From assembly GCA_029260735.1 (NCBI GenBank), contig JAJDCR010000005.1, positions 1-50,579 of the forward strand: DNA of 50,579 bases. Direction: 5' to 3'. The notes under the pieces were generated by a model that saw only the letters and a program-made list of their open reading frames with translations, did no database searches and was not told where the DNA came from. Source of the DNA: Planctomycetota bacterium. Its GTDB lineage: Bacteria > Planctomycetota > Uabimicrobiia > Uabimicrobiales > Uabimicrobiaceae. Shown here piece by piece: positions 1 through 9,063 of the stretch. Position 1 is the first letter of the stretch, and each line of letters starts with the position of its first letter. The position numbers and the translations under genes were made by a program.

Positions 1-3000
1 AGTGTTCTCAACTCCACCAACACTAACGTCCAAGGGGGAACTTTGATTCTCGACGGTGCTGCTCGTACTTTGAATAACCTCAGTGTTACAGCGGGTACCT
101 TACGAGGAAACTCGGAGCTAGAGGTTGCCAATAACTTCACTTGGTCGGGCGGAAGCATTCAAGGAACCCAAGATCTAAACGAAACAATTACTGCGACCAA
201 TGGAATGACCTTGAATGGTGGCGTTAAAACTATTCAGAATCGAACTTTGGTAAACGATAACGGAAGCCTAGCTACTTGGAGCGCGGGTAGTATTGTCATG
301 ACAGGTACAAATGCCACTATCATCAACGATGGTACCTTTGAAAACACGGGCAGCCTTTTGCTAAGAAGATCCGGCACTACAGGAAATTTTGTCAATAACA
401 GCGTTTTCCGCAAGAAAACTTCCACCGGAATCACTACTTTTAGTGCGCTTGATTTTACAAATAGCACAGGAGCAACTCTTGACATCGAAAAGGGAAGCTT
501 GAAGTTTACCGGAACATTTACGAACTCTGGTGACGTTACCTTAGACACATCCGCGGGATTACTCATTAGCGGGTCTAGTCAAACTCATAGTTTAGGTGGA
601 AGTATCACAGGAACTGGTATTGTCCAGTTCAATTCTGTTTCTGGTACTCATAACGTTACGGGCACTTATGATGTGGCCAGTACCCAAATTTTTAATGGTA
701 CAACCAACTTTAACAATGCCACTGCTGATTTGGGAAACACATCTATTAGTGGGTCCACTACCGCTGCTAATTTTAATAGCAGTACCATTAATGCTACCAG
801 CATGAGTTTAACGAGCACTTCTAAGTCTAACTTTAACAACGCTGGAACTGTCAACGCTAACTCTTTGTCTATTGCTAGCTCTGCTGAAGCAACTTTCACA
901 AACCGAGATGTTAACATTAGCACTATCACTGTTAGCAGCACAAACTCAAAACTAATCTCTTCAAACAGTGACATCGGATCTACTGGAGGAAGCTTAATTC
1001 TCACTACAGGAGGCCAAGCTACCTTCCTTTCCTCTAGTACCGTAACGGGAGCAACTGCCACTATTAACTCCATTTCTTCCCTAGTTGTCGATGATAGTGA
1101 TTTTAACATTGCTACTCTTACCATGAACAGTGGTACTTCTACTTTCAAAGACGGTAGTACTTTTGGTGGTACCACCTTCCAACAAAACGCCGGCAGTAGC
1201 ACCTTCGAAAGTGGTAGCACTCTTAATGGTACCAACTTAAATGTTGTAGGAGGAACCGCTAGCCTTCAAAGTGGCAGTGTTCTCAACTCCACCAACACTA
1301 ACGTCCAAGGGGGAACTTTGATTCTCGACGGCGCTGCTCGTACTTTGAATAACCTCAGTATTACAGCAGGGACCTTACGAGGAAACTCAGAGCTAGAGGT
1401 TGCCAACAACTTCACTTGGTCGGGCGGAAGCATTCAGGGAACCCAGGATCTAAACGAAACCATTACTGCGGCCAACGGAATAACCTTGAATGGTGGCGTT
1501 AAAACTATCCAGAATCGAACTTTGGTGAACGATACCGGAAGCCTAGCTACTTGGAGTGCGGGTAGTATTGTCATGACCGGTACAAGCGCCACTATCATCA
1601 ACGATGGCACTTTTGAAAACACGGGCAGCCTTTTGCTAAGAAGATCCGGCACTACAGGAAACTTTGTCAATAACAGCGTTTTCCGCAAGAAAATTTCCAC
1701 AGGAATCACTACTTTTAGTGCGGTTGATTTTACAAACAGTGCAGGAGCAACCCTTGACATTGAAAAGGGAAGCTTGAGTTTTACAGGAACATTTACGAAC
1801 TCCGGTGACGTTACTTTAGATACATCCGCTGGACTCATCATTAGCGGATCTAGTCGAACTCACAGCCTAGGTGGTAGCATAACAGGTGATGGTATTGTTC
1901 AGTTCAATTCTTCTTCTGGTACTCACAATGTTACTGGTACTTATGATGTCGCCAGCACTCAAATGTTCAGTGGCACCACTAACTTTGAGACTGCTAATGT
2001 CAACCTGGGCTCTACTTCTATTAGTGGAAGTGGAACCACTGCAAATATCAATAGCAGCAATACTGTCGATATGACTTCCTTGTCTATCTCTTCTTCTGCC
2101 GATGCTAATTTTCATAGTAATACAGTCAACGCTACCAGCATCAACCTCTCTGGAAGTGCTAAAGCTGAATTTGACACCGCTGGAACAGTCAATGCTAACT
2201 CTCTCTTAATCCAGTCTTCTTCTGAAGCTAGCTTTACCAACCGAGATGTTAATATCGCTTCCATTACTGTAAGCACCTTTAATAGTAAACTAATCGTCAC
2301 CAACAGCGACCTCGGAGTCACGGGCGGAAGCTTGCTCTTGACCTCTGGTGGACAAGCCACCTTCCTATCATCCAGTACCGCCACAGGAGCCACTGCTACC
2401 GTCAACTCTTCTTCTACCCTAGTTGTAGACGATAGTGATTTTAACTTTGATACTCTCACCATGAGCAGTGGTATTTCTACCTTTAAAGACGGTAGTACTT
2501 TTGGTGGTACCACCTTTCAGCAAAACGCTGGCAGTAGTACCTTTCAAAGTGGAAGTGTTCTCAATGGAACCAACTTAAACGTCGTAGGAGGCACGGCTAG
2601 CCTTCAAAGTGGTAGTGTTCTCAACTCGACTAACACTAACGTCCAAGGCGGAATTTTGATTCTCGATGGTGCTGCTCGTACTCTTAACAATCTCAGTGTC
2701 ACAGCAGGCACCTTACGAGGAAACTCTGAGCTAGAGGTTGCCAACAACTTCACTTGGTCAGGTGGAAACATTCAGGGAACTGAGGACCTAAATGAAACCC
2801 TTACTGCTACCAGTGGAATGACCTTAAATGGCGGAGCTAAGACTCTTCAAAACCGTACCTTGGTCAATGATGCTGGGCAACTAACCACTTGGAGCACCGG
2901 TAGCATTATCATGACTGGTACAAATGCTAGTATCATCAACAATGGTACCTTTGAAAACACTGCGGACAACAGAATCTCTCAATTTAGTGGCACAGGAAGC

Positions 3001-3951
3001 TTTGTCAATAACAGCGTTTTCCGTAAGAAGACTACCACCGGAATCACTACTTTTAGTGCCGTTGATTTTACAAACAATGCAGGAGCAACCCTTGACATCG
3101 AAAAGGGAAGCTTGAAGTTTACCGGAACATTTACGAACTCCGGCGACGTTACTTTAGATACATCCGCTGGATTAATCATTAGCGGATCTAGTCGAACTCA
3201 CAGCCTAGGTGGTAGCATAACAGGAACTGGTATTGTTCAGTTCAATTCTTCTTCTGGTACTCATAACATCACTGGCACTTATGATGTCGCCAGCACTCAA
3301 ATGTTCAGTGGCACCACTAACTTTGAAACTGCTAGTGTCGACCTTGGCTCTACTTCTATTAGTGGAAGTGGAACCACTGCAAATATCAATAGCAGCGATA
3401 CCGTCGATATGACTTCCTTGTCTATCTCCTCTTCTGCTAATGCTAATTTTCATAGTGGCACCGTCAACACCACTAGCATCAATATATCCTCCAGTGCTAA
3501 AGCAAACTTTGACACGGCTGGAACAGTCAATGCTAACTCTCTCTTGATTCAGTCTTCTTCTGAAGCTAGCTTTACCAACCGAGATGTTAATATTGCTTCC
3601 ATTACCGTAAGCACCTTTAATAGTAAATTAATCGTCACCAACAGCAACTTAGGAGTCACTGGTGGAAGTTTGCTCTTGACCACCGGTGGACAAGCTACCT
3701 TCCTTTCTTCGAGTACCGCCACGGGAGCTAATGCTACTGTCAACTCTTCTTCTAACCTAGTTGTAGACGATAGTGATTTTAACTTTGATACTCTTACCAT
3801 GAGCAGTGGTACTTCTACCTTTAAAGACGGAAGTACTTTTGGTGGTACCACCTTCCAGCAAAACGCTGGCAGTAGTACTTTTCAAAGTGGCAGTACTAAT
3901 TCAGCAACTAATTTAAATGTATCGGGAGGAACTATTCGTTTCCAAGATAAT
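1..3951 (+). repeat. Three tandem coding repeats of 1275, 1338 and 1338 bp
   Basis: Repeat boundaries fall at 1, 1276, 2614 and 3952, set by the recurring agtgttctcaac start. The copies are near-identical at DNA level over long stretches. Unit 1 lacks one internal sub-repeat of 63 bp (21 codons) present in units 2 and 3. All length differences are multiples of three, so the frame is kept. This is the pattern left by recent duplication or gene conversion. Confidence 0.85.
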
Positions 3952-5034
3952 AGCATTGCCGATATGGAGAATACTAATATCCAGGGAGGAAATGGCATTT
4001 TTGATGGAGATATTCACTCTCTAAGAAACCTTACTATTTCCTCTGGTACCTTAAACGGATCAGCTAATGTTGAAGCTCAAACTAGCTTAACCTGGACAGG
4101 TGGTTCTGTTACAGGGATAGATGGAAGCCAAGAACTTATAGCCCAAGGTATGCTCTTGCAAGGATCAGTGAAAACTCTTCAAAATCGTACTCTGGTTAAC
4201 TCCATAGGAGGAGCTCTTAACTGGACAGCTGGTAGTATTCGCTCTGTTGGTACTGAAGCAACCATTCGCAATGAAGGTGATTTTACTATCGCCACAAATA
4301 ACTTACGTATGACAGGAGACGCCACTAACTCTGCTTTAGAAAACCGAGGCAACTTTACCCACGATACAGACGGCACAACAACAATGGATCGCTTTGACTT
4401 CATCAATTTACAAAATGTAGCTCTTACTGATGGAACTTTAAACTTATTCGGAGGAGCAACCTACACGCAACTCGAAGGAGAAACCATTCTCAACGGTGGC
4501 TCCCTCACTGCAAGCGGTGGTGTTTCCATTGAAGGAGGAAAACTTGGTGGGTCAGGTACGATTACCGGTGATGTTACCGTAACCAATGGAGCATTGCTAG
4601 CTCCAGGACTTTCTCCTGGACATTTAGACATAGATGGGGATCTTCTCCTAAATAACAATGCTATAGTACAAATGGAAATAGATGACATTTTCAATCCTGG
4701 AGTAGATTATGACTTTATTACAGCAAACAACATTACCATCGCTGGTGCCATTCTAGAAATCGTTGTCAGTAATTCCACTAGTCTAAATAATTTACTATCT
4801 CCTTTAGCGATTATATCAGCCAATGCTACTTTGTTTGGCGAATTTCTTAACGCTACCGATGGAGCAACTATTGACACTGTTGATGAAAATGGAAATCTTG
4901 TAGGAACTGTTACCATCAATTACTTTGGTAATGAAGTCTTACTCGGAGATTTTGTAACAACCGTTCCTGAGCCTCAAACTCTAATTTTACTTTTATTAGC
5001 CGCAATGATGTTCGCCAAATCACGCAGACAGTAA
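1..5034 (+). CDS. Giant repeat adhesin-like surface protein with PEP-CTERM tail (5' end outside window)
   Basis: The frame is open from the first base, so the true start lies upstream; a TTG at 43 is only an internal codon. The visible 1,677 residues are rich in Ser, Thr, Asn and Gly and read as beta-strand repeats of the filamentous adhesin/autotransporter type. Three long tandem units start at 1, 1276 and 2614 with the same SVLNSTNTNVQGG segment: unit 1 is 425 codons, units 2 and 3 are 446. A diverged fourth copy follows from about 3994. Next comes a passenger-like end containing APGLSPGHLDIDGDL, and finally a PEP-CTERM signal (VPEPQ, hydrophobic helix, SRRQ). Such tails are normally recognised by an exosortase, which would put the protein at the cell surface or in the matrix; no exosortase gene is visible here. 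The adhesion role is inferred from architecture. Confidence 0.85.
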   Translation, partial: SVLNSTNTNVQGGTLILDGAARTLNNLSVTAGTLRGNSELEVANNFTWSGGSIQGTQDLNETITATNGMTLNGGVKTIQNRTLVNDNGSLATWSAGSIVMTGTNATIINDGTFENTGSLLLRRSGTTGNFVNNSVFRKKTSTGITTFSALDFTNSTGATLDIEKGSLKFTGTFTNSGDVTLDTSAGLLISGSSQTHSLGGSITGTGIVQFNSVSGTHNVTGTYDVASTQIFNGTTNFNNATADLGNTSISGSTTAANFNSSTINATSMSLTSTSKSNFNNAGTVNANSLSIASSAEATFTNRDVNISTITVSSTNSKLISSNSDIGSTGGSLILTTGGQATFLSSSTVTGATATINSISSLVVDDSDFNIATLTMNSGTSTFKDGSTFGGTTFQQNAGSSTFESGSTLNGTNLNVVGGTASLQSGSVLNSTNTNVQGGTLILDGAARTLNNLSITAGTLRGNSELEVANNFTWSGGSIQGTQDLNETITAANGITLNGGVKTIQNRTLVNDTGSLATWSAGSIVMTGTSATIINDGTFENTGSLLLRRSGTTGNFVNNSVFRKKISTGITTFSAVDFTNSAGATLDIEKGSLSFTGTFTNSGDVTLDTSAGLIISGSSRTHSLGGSITGDGIVQFNSSSGTHNVTGTYDVASTQMFSGTTNFETANVNLGSTSISGSGTTANINSSNTVDMTSLSISSSADANFHSNTVNATSINLSGSAKAEFDTAGTVNANSLLIQSSSEASFTNRDVNIASITVSTFNSKLIVTNSDLGVTGGSLLLTSGGQATFLSSSTATGATATVNSSSTLVVDDSDFNFDTLTMSSGISTFKDGSTFGGTTFQQNAGSSTFQSGSVLNGTNLNVVGGTASLQSGSVLNSTNTNVQGGILILDGAARTLNNLSVTAGTLRGNSELEVANNFTWSGGNIQGTEDLNETLTATSGMTLNGGAKTLQNRTLVNDAGQLTTWSTGSIIMTGTNASIINNGTFENTADNRISQFSGTGSFVNNSVFRKKTTTGITTFSAVDFTNNAGATLDIEKGSLKFTGTFTNSGDVTLDTSAGLIISGSSRTHSLGGSITGTGIVQFNSSSGTHNITGTYDVASTQMFSGTTNFETASVDLGSTSISGSGTTANINSSDTVDMTSLSISSSANANFHSGTVNTTSINISSSAKANFDTAGTVNANSLLIQSSSEASFTNRDVNIASITVSTFNSKLIVTNSNLGVTGGSLLLTTGGQATFLSSSTATGANATVNSSSNLVVDDSDFNFDTLTMSSGTSTFKDGSTFGGTTFQQNAGSSTFQSGSTNSATNLNVSGGTIRFQDNSIADMENTNIQGGNGIFDGDIHSLRNLTISSGTLNGSANVEAQTSLTWTGGSVTGIDGSQELIAQGMLLQGSVKTLQNRTLVNSIGGALNWTAGSIRSVGTEATIRNEGDFTIATNNLRMTGDATNSALENRGNFTHDTDGTTTMDRFDFINLQNVALTDGTLNLFGGATYTQLEGETILNGGSLTASGGVSIEGGKLGGSGTITGDVTVTNGALLAPGLSPGHLDIDGDLLLNNNAIVQMEIDDIFNPGVDYDFITANNITIAGAILEIVVSNSTSLNNLLSPLAIISANATLFGEFLNATDGATIDTVDENGNLVGTVTINYFGNEVLLGDFVTTVPEPQTLILLLLAAMMFAKSRRQ

Positions 5035-5040
5035 ATCGAT

Positions 5041-5066
5041 AAGGACACCCTTTTGGGTGTCCTTTA
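5041..5066 (+). terminator. Rho-independent terminator of the adhesin gene
   Basis: A perfect 10-bp stem, AAGGACACCC with a TTTT loop and GGGTGTCCTT, starts 7 bases after the adhesin stop codon. Confidence 0.85.
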
Positions 5067-5176
5067 GAATAAGTATTTGTGTTATACAATCTGTAATCCG
5101 CTATAACAGACCTACATTCAGCAGCGAAAAAATCGTTTTTTTTGATTTAATATAGGCAAAATTAAGCGTTTTTTAG

Positions 5177-5258
5177 GGAATCCAGAATCCAGTAGAAAAA
5201 TAGAAAAAAAAGACATTCCTATGGGGTTTTTGGATTTCCCTACTGGATTCTGGATTCC
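5177..5258. repeat. 19-bp perfect inverted repeat, member of a dispersed family
   Basis: The arms at 5177-5195 (GGAATCCAGAATCCAGTAG) and 5240-5258 are exact reverse complements, 44 bp apart. The right arm with its inner flank (about 5225-5253), read in reverse complement, matches about 29 bases at 45033-45061, so this is a dispersed repeat rather than a private hairpin. Confidence 0.75.
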
Positions 5259-5354
5259 ATTTTACTTAACTTACAGCCCGATTAAAAAAAAGAAAAAACG
5301 TATCTTTTTCACTGCTGAAAGTGGAACAAAATAACCCTTAATGAACTTTCTATC

Positions 5355-6836
5355 ATGAAATATCTCCCTTCTTTTATTAGTGCCATTTTATTTGTCAGCG
5401 GATGGATATACTGCTCTTACCAAACTCCCCTTAGTTATAAACATCTGCTCGTACTTCTGATTTTACTGGCTCTTTTTTTATCTGTAGCTCTAGAAAATGT
5501 CTCCTCTTTCTACCTTAAAGTACTTACTTCTGCTAGCACTTTGCTCCTATGGGCCTTATGGTTTTTATCTTCTGCTAAGCCTGGAAGTATTCTAGGCCAT
5601 TTCAGCTATTTCCAATCGATGGGGTTGCTGCTTGTAACTTGTGTCCTAATTTCTTCCATTTGGATTAGCTTCACTCCTGAAAAGCAACGCCGAAAAACTC
5701 TTTTTAAAATAGTAGCTTTATGGCTAGGAATAGGACTTCCTTGGCTTTTAGGAGAAGCCATGTTTTGGGTCATGCCCTACAAAGAACATGAGCATAGTCC
5801 TTTTATTATTCCTGAAGATAAGGTTTTACCCTATGTTCGTCCGGAAAATGCCAGTTGGGCAGGGTTATGGTCAGGAGTTTTTGCTGTCGAGAATAAAGAT
5901 AGAGATCCCTATGCCCGACAAATATCTTTTTCAACAGACTTTGAGGGATTTCGCAACAATGAAGATATTCGCCAAGCCGACATTGTTTTTATGGGAGATT
6001 CTTTTACCGAAGCAAGTTATGTAGCAGAAGAAGATACTTTTGTTCATGTTGTCGGAAAAAAACTTCAAAAAACTGTACGAAATTTAGGAGTTTCTGGCTA
6101 TTGTCCCACAAATGAACTTATTGTTTTCGAAAGATATGGTTTGCCATGTAAGCCCAAAGTTGTTGTTTGGCAACTTTGCGAACTCAATGACCTTCTCGAT
6201 GAGCTAGGAGTGCAACAGTGGATTGCTAATGGCCGTCCCTCTTTGTACGTTAAAAGGCGCTTACTCGGAACAGAAAAACGCCTCCAAATACAATTGTCTC
6301 CCTTTGATCGTTGGAAAATGCGCTCTCCTAGCTATATTCTTTTTAATTACTTACGAGAAAACAATCCTTGGCCTACCTTAGAAGCCAAGTATTACGATAA
6401 CTCCGGCAAAATGCACCTCACTCGTTTTACAGGTAAGCCAAAGACTCTTTATCAAAACCCTCTCCAACATCCAGGTTGGCCTTTAATTGTAAGAGCTTTA
6501 GCCAAAGGAAAAGAGCTTATGGCTCAATCGGGAATAAAACTAATTGTGGCGCTAGTACCTATAAAGACCAGGGTCACTGGCCACGCTATTCGCCCAGGAG
6601 ATTGGACCCAAGGCAATTTTACTCCAGAAGAAGACTTTGCCCCTCATGAGTCCATTGCTTATCATTTAAATAATCTCTGTGATAGCCTACAAATTCGTTT
6701 TATTGACCCAACCTTAGAATTACGAGCAAGCTCAAAAAGAGGTGAAATGGTTTACTTACCATTTGATAGTCACTTTACGGAGCTCGGATATAAAATTGTA
6801 GGGGAACTAATTGCCCAAGAGATAGAAAAAAAATGA
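5355..6836 (+). CDS. Polytopic membrane protein with C-terminal SGNH/GDSL hydrolase-like domain
   Basis: The first ~150 residues hold several hydrophobic helices. The remainder is an SGNH-type domain: block I reads MGDSFTEAS with candidate nucleophile Ser216, followed by NLGVSGYCPTNE, and the C-terminal block V reads FDSHFTELGY with Asp471 and His473. This layout resembles membrane-bound AlgX/AlgJ-like or DltD-like proteins that add or remove acyl groups on exported polysaccharide. That role is inferred; the sequence shows only the catalytic motifs. The ATG at 5355 has no strong Shine-Dalgarno, but no better start is visible. The gene sits alone between two repeat-rich gaps beside PEP-CTERM genes, which fits a cell-surface function. 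Confidence 0.75.
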   Translation: MKYLPSFISAILFVSGWIYCSYQTPLSYKHLLVLLILLALFLSVALENVSSFYLKVLTSASTLLLWALWFLSSAKPGSILGHFSYFQSMGLLLVTCVLISSIWISFTPEKQRRKTLFKIVALWLGIGLPWLLGEAMFWVMPYKEHEHSPFIIPEDKVLPYVRPENASWAGLWSGVFAVENKDRDPYARQISFSTDFEGFRNNEDIRQADIVFMGDSFTEASYVAEEDTFVHVVGKKLQKTVRNLGVSGYCPTNELIVFERYGLPCKPKVVVWQLCELNDLLDELGVQQWIANGRPSLYVKRRLLGTEKRLQIQLSPFDRWKMRSPSYILFNYLRENNPWPTLEAKYYDNSGKMHLTRFTGKPKTLYQNPLQHPGWPLIVRALAKGKELMAQSGIKLIVALVPIKTRVTGHAIRPGDWTQGNFTPEEDFAPHESIAYHLNNLCDSLQIRFIDPTLELRASSKRGEMVYLPFDSHFTELGYKIVGELIAQEIEKK

Positions 6837-6842
6837 TCGAAT

Positions 6843-7121
6843 TAGGGCGAAATCGAAAAATTGAATTTTTTAAAACTCTTTTACAACATAATACAGGCCT
6901 CTCACACACGGAAACAAAAAAGGGCTAAAGGATAGAAAAAATAAGAAGAAAAAACACGCATTTGGATTTGCATATTTTAAAGGTACATTGAAAAGAGTGC
7001 GCCTTAAAACTTTAAGGCGGAGGGGAAAAAAATACAAAGGCTGCAGCTTAACTTAACTCCTAGTGGGCTAGGAAGATGAGGAATTTAAATTTTGTTTTTT
7101 CAATTTTTCGATTTCGCCCTA
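6843..7121. mobile_element. MITE-like element with 23-bp terminal inverted repeats (TA target site)
   Basis: Positions 6843-6865 and 7099-7121 are exact reverse complements (left arm starts TAGGGCGAAATCG). If the outermost TA on each side is read as a target duplication, a 275-bp element (6845-7119) with 21-bp termini remains, as in non-autonomous IS630/Tc1-type elements. It contains no ORF but two hairpins: CGCCTTAAA/TTTAAGGCG (7000-7019) and TCCTAG/CTAGGA (7058-7073). It begins 7 bases after the stop of the SGNH gene. Confidence 0.55.
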
Positions 7122-7142
7122 TTCATAATTTGAATTTTCAAC

Positions 7143-7171
7143 TTGACAGAATACTCTAATCGCAGTACTCT
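7143..7171 (+). promoter_or_regulatory. Candidate sigma70-type promoter for the PEP-CTERM pair
   Basis: TTGACA at 7143-7148 is a perfect -35 with a 17-nt spacer to a poor -10, TACTCT (7166-7171). A perfect TATAAT also lies at 7198-7203 but has no matching -35. The ribosome site GCAGGAG at 7210-7216 is well placed for the ATG at 7223. Confidence 0.35.
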
Positions 7172-7222
7172 TTAATCGTAAAACATTTAAAATATTGTAT
7201 AATTTTAGAGCAGGAGAAAAAA

Positions 7223-7924
7223 ATGAAAGATTATATATGGTGGGTAATAGGAAGTTTGTTTGTTTTTTCTATTCATCTTGTCGCTATTCCTACAACTATT
7301 AATTTTGAAGCTGGAAATGCACCCGGTTTTACACCTACAAATGGTTTAGTTATCACGAATCAATTTGAACAAAGTCACGGAGTGATTTTTAGTAACAACT
7401 CTGGTAGCCCAGCGGTTCACATTGTTCAAACAGGAGGAACGGCTGCTGCTTTTGGCTCTGCAGCAGGGAATGATACATTGCTTAGCGGACAGCCGAATAT
7501 TGGGTCTTTTTTTATCGCTGGTGGAACAGATGCCAATTTTGCCGCCCCTTTTGATTTTACTTTAACTTTTACCCAAGGGGTCAAGCATGTTAGTGGTTTA
7601 TTCTTTGATTTAGAAGTTTCTTCTGAACGAATTACCGCACAAATCTTTAATCAATCTGGAGGAGTACTGCAAACAGTAACACAAGCTTCTTTTTCTCCAA
7701 CAGGAGATGGAATTGCAACTCCTTGGTCTTTTGACCGCTCTAGTGATGACATTTTTTCCTTGCGAATCCAAGCTTTTCATACAGGCGGAAGTCTAATCGG
7801 TACAGGAATTGATAACATAACAATTGATCGTAATACTCCTCTGGGAGCAGCTGTTCCCGAAGCCAATAGCTTACTTCTACTTTTATCTGCAGGAACGATA
7901 TTGGTCTTTCGAGGAAAAAAATAA
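7223..7924 (+). CDS. PEP-CTERM domain surface protein
   Basis: 233 residues. An N-terminal signal peptide (residues ~1-22) ends near VAIPTT. The middle ~180 residues are a beta-rich domain containing INFEAGNAPGF and an IDNITID strand, the pattern of lectin-like beta-sandwich modules in small PEP-CTERM proteins. The tail reads AAVPEANS, a hydrophobic helix, then RGKK: a slightly degenerate PEP-CTERM signal (PEA for PEP). AGGAG lies 6 bases upstream of the ATG. The next gene starts 3 bases after its stop, so the two are co-transcribed. Probably exported and sorted to the surface; ligand unknown. Confidence 0.75.
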   Translation: MKDYIWWVIGSLFVFSIHLVAIPTTINFEAGNAPGFTPTNGLVITNQFEQSHGVIFSNNSGSPAVHIVQTGGTAAAFGSAAGNDTLLSGQPNIGSFFIAGGTDANFAAPFDFTLTFTQGVKHVSGLFFDLEVSSERITAQIFNQSGGVLQTVTQASFSPTGDGIATPWSFDRSSDDIFSLRIQAFHTGGSLIGTGIDNITIDRNTPLGAAVPEANSLLLLLSAGTILVFRGKK

Positions 7925-7927
7925 TAA

Positions 7928-8767
7928 ATGAGGCTTAAAATCATGTTTACTATACGCAGCCACTGGCTTCTCTTTATATTTTGTTTGGGAGCAGTGAATC
8001 TATTAGCAGCCCCTATTCTTATTTTAGATGCTAATGCTTTTGATGGAAACCCATTCCAGCAAATCGATTTTGAAGAAGCTTCTGGACAAAATAATTTGGG
8101 AGGGGTTCAAAGTTTTGTTTCATCTCATGGAGCAACTTTTTCTCTCTCAGCTGGAGATTTTACTACAAGTTCCAGTACGGCAACTAATAGCAGTTTAAAT
8201 GGAGGCTTTGATGGGGGGGCCGTTAGTGGAGTCGGCCATTTACGAGGAAGTCCTATTACAGTTGCTATCGATTTTTCTATCCCCGTTGATGCAGTAGGTC
8301 TCTTTATGGGAGGGGTGGTTTCTGATAATGGTAGTTTTCAAGTTACCCTGACAGATAACTCTCTTCTTAGCTTTTCTCTATCTGATTTGACGACAACAGC
8401 GGGACTTCTTCCAAAGGTAGATAATAGCGATCAAAGCGCAAATGCCATTAATGGTTTTATCGGAGTAGATGCCAACGACGGTCTACTGATTAAAAGAATG
8501 CTTTATACCCACACCGGTGACACCCATTCTATCGATGACATCTTCTTTGGAACGGCTAACAGTGTCGTTGCAGCAACAGCCAACACCAATATCGGCAGTT
8601 TTGAACGAACCGCCTTTGGCCCTCAATTTTTTCAAGAAAGTCTTACTCCTGGCTCCTCTTCTACTCCATTACCACTCGAAGGCAACGGTGTTGTTCCTGA
8701 GCCAAGTAGCTATGTTCTTTTCGGTTTAGCGATTATGTCCTTCTTGAGCTGGCAAAAGAAAAACTAA
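7928..8767 (+). CDS. PEP-CTERM domain surface protein
   Basis: 279 residues with signal peptide, beta-rich body and a canonical PEP-CTERM tail (VVPEPSSYVLF, helix, WQKKN). An in-frame ATG at 7943 may be the real start: it has TGAGG 9 bases upstream and gives a cleaner signal peptide beginning MFTIRSHWLL. The body contains QIDFEEASGQNN and SIDDIFFG, matching the layout of the preceding protein, so the two are probably divergent paralogues or partners. Ligand not identifiable. Confidence 0.75.
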   Translation: MRLKIMFTIRSHWLLFIFCLGAVNLLAAPILILDANAFDGNPFQQIDFEEASGQNNLGGVQSFVSSHGATFSLSAGDFTTSSSTATNSSLNGGFDGGAVSGVGHLRGSPITVAIDFSIPVDAVGLFMGGVVSDNGSFQVTLTDNSLLSFSLSDLTTTAGLLPKVDNSDQSANAINGFIGVDANDGLLIKRMLYTHTGDTHSIDDIFFGTANSVVAATANTNIGSFERTAFGPQFFQESLTPGSSSTPLPLEGNGVVPEPSSYVLFGLAIMSFLSWQKKN

Positions 8768-8791
8768 GATTAAGACCTCAAATATTTGATC

Positions 8792-8826
8792 GTGAATTTG
8801 AGATTTAGATTAAATTTCAAATTCAC
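8792..8826 (+). terminator. Hairpin after the PEP-CTERM pair
   Basis: A 10-bp perfect stem GTGAATTTGA / TCAAATTCAC with a 15-nt loop, 24 bases after the stop codon. No strong T-run follows, so it may act as a 3'-end stabiliser. Confidence 0.45.
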
Positions 8827-8854
8827 AGTCTTTTCTCTATCACTCCACTAACAT

Positions 8855-9034
8855 TTACATTTCTACAACATACCGTTCCATAGAGCCTAAAAAATCTAAA
8901 ATAGTATTTTTAGTCTTTGAAATTTTTCTTTGACTGTCGACAACCCTAATTTTCCCATCAGCTTTTTCATGATTTTCTTTTGTAACAAAACATCCAATGA
9001 CGACTTTTCGTCTTTTGCTTCTATTTTTTTTAAA
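8855..9034 (-). pseudogene. Possible gene remnant, about 59 codons, no start
   Basis: On the minus strand an open frame runs from about 9034 to a TAA at 8855-8857 without a usable ATG near its beginning. It contains ADGKIRVVDSQRK and ends GSMERYVVEM. Codon positions look coding-like: G-rich first positions and A/T-rich third positions. Just upstream a different frame reads LILASIKLAVLLMKELI and stops, as if one frameshifted gene decayed here. No family recognised; the region is AT-rich, so chance is a real alternative. Confidence 0.25.
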
Positions 9035-9063
9035 TTAATTCTTTCATTAAAAGAACCGCTAGC

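Larger units (their letters stand above)
5035..5354. other. 320-bp non-coding gap: terminator plus nested palindromic element
   Basis: No convincing ORF. After the terminator lies an AT-rich palindromic block. The outer arms TTCAGCAG (5117-5124) and CTGCTGAA (5312-5319) continue as imperfect A/T-rich arms. The inner arms are a perfect 19-bp inverted repeat. No clear promoter is visible for the gene at 5355. Confidence 0.6.
6837..7222. other. 386-bp non-coding gap, mostly the MITE-like element
   Basis: No gene seen. 6843-7121 is the inverted-repeat element. The remaining ~100 bases before 7223 carry the candidate promoter and a strong Shine-Dalgarno for the next gene. Confidence 0.6.

Noticed and set aside
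666..1235. Long antisense ORFs inside the adhesin repeats (also 1434-1841, 2112-2513, 3549-3851)
   Set aside because: They recur in the same place in each repeat copy and are a by-product of Ser/Thr-rich coding on the other strand; no start signals and no recognisable protein.
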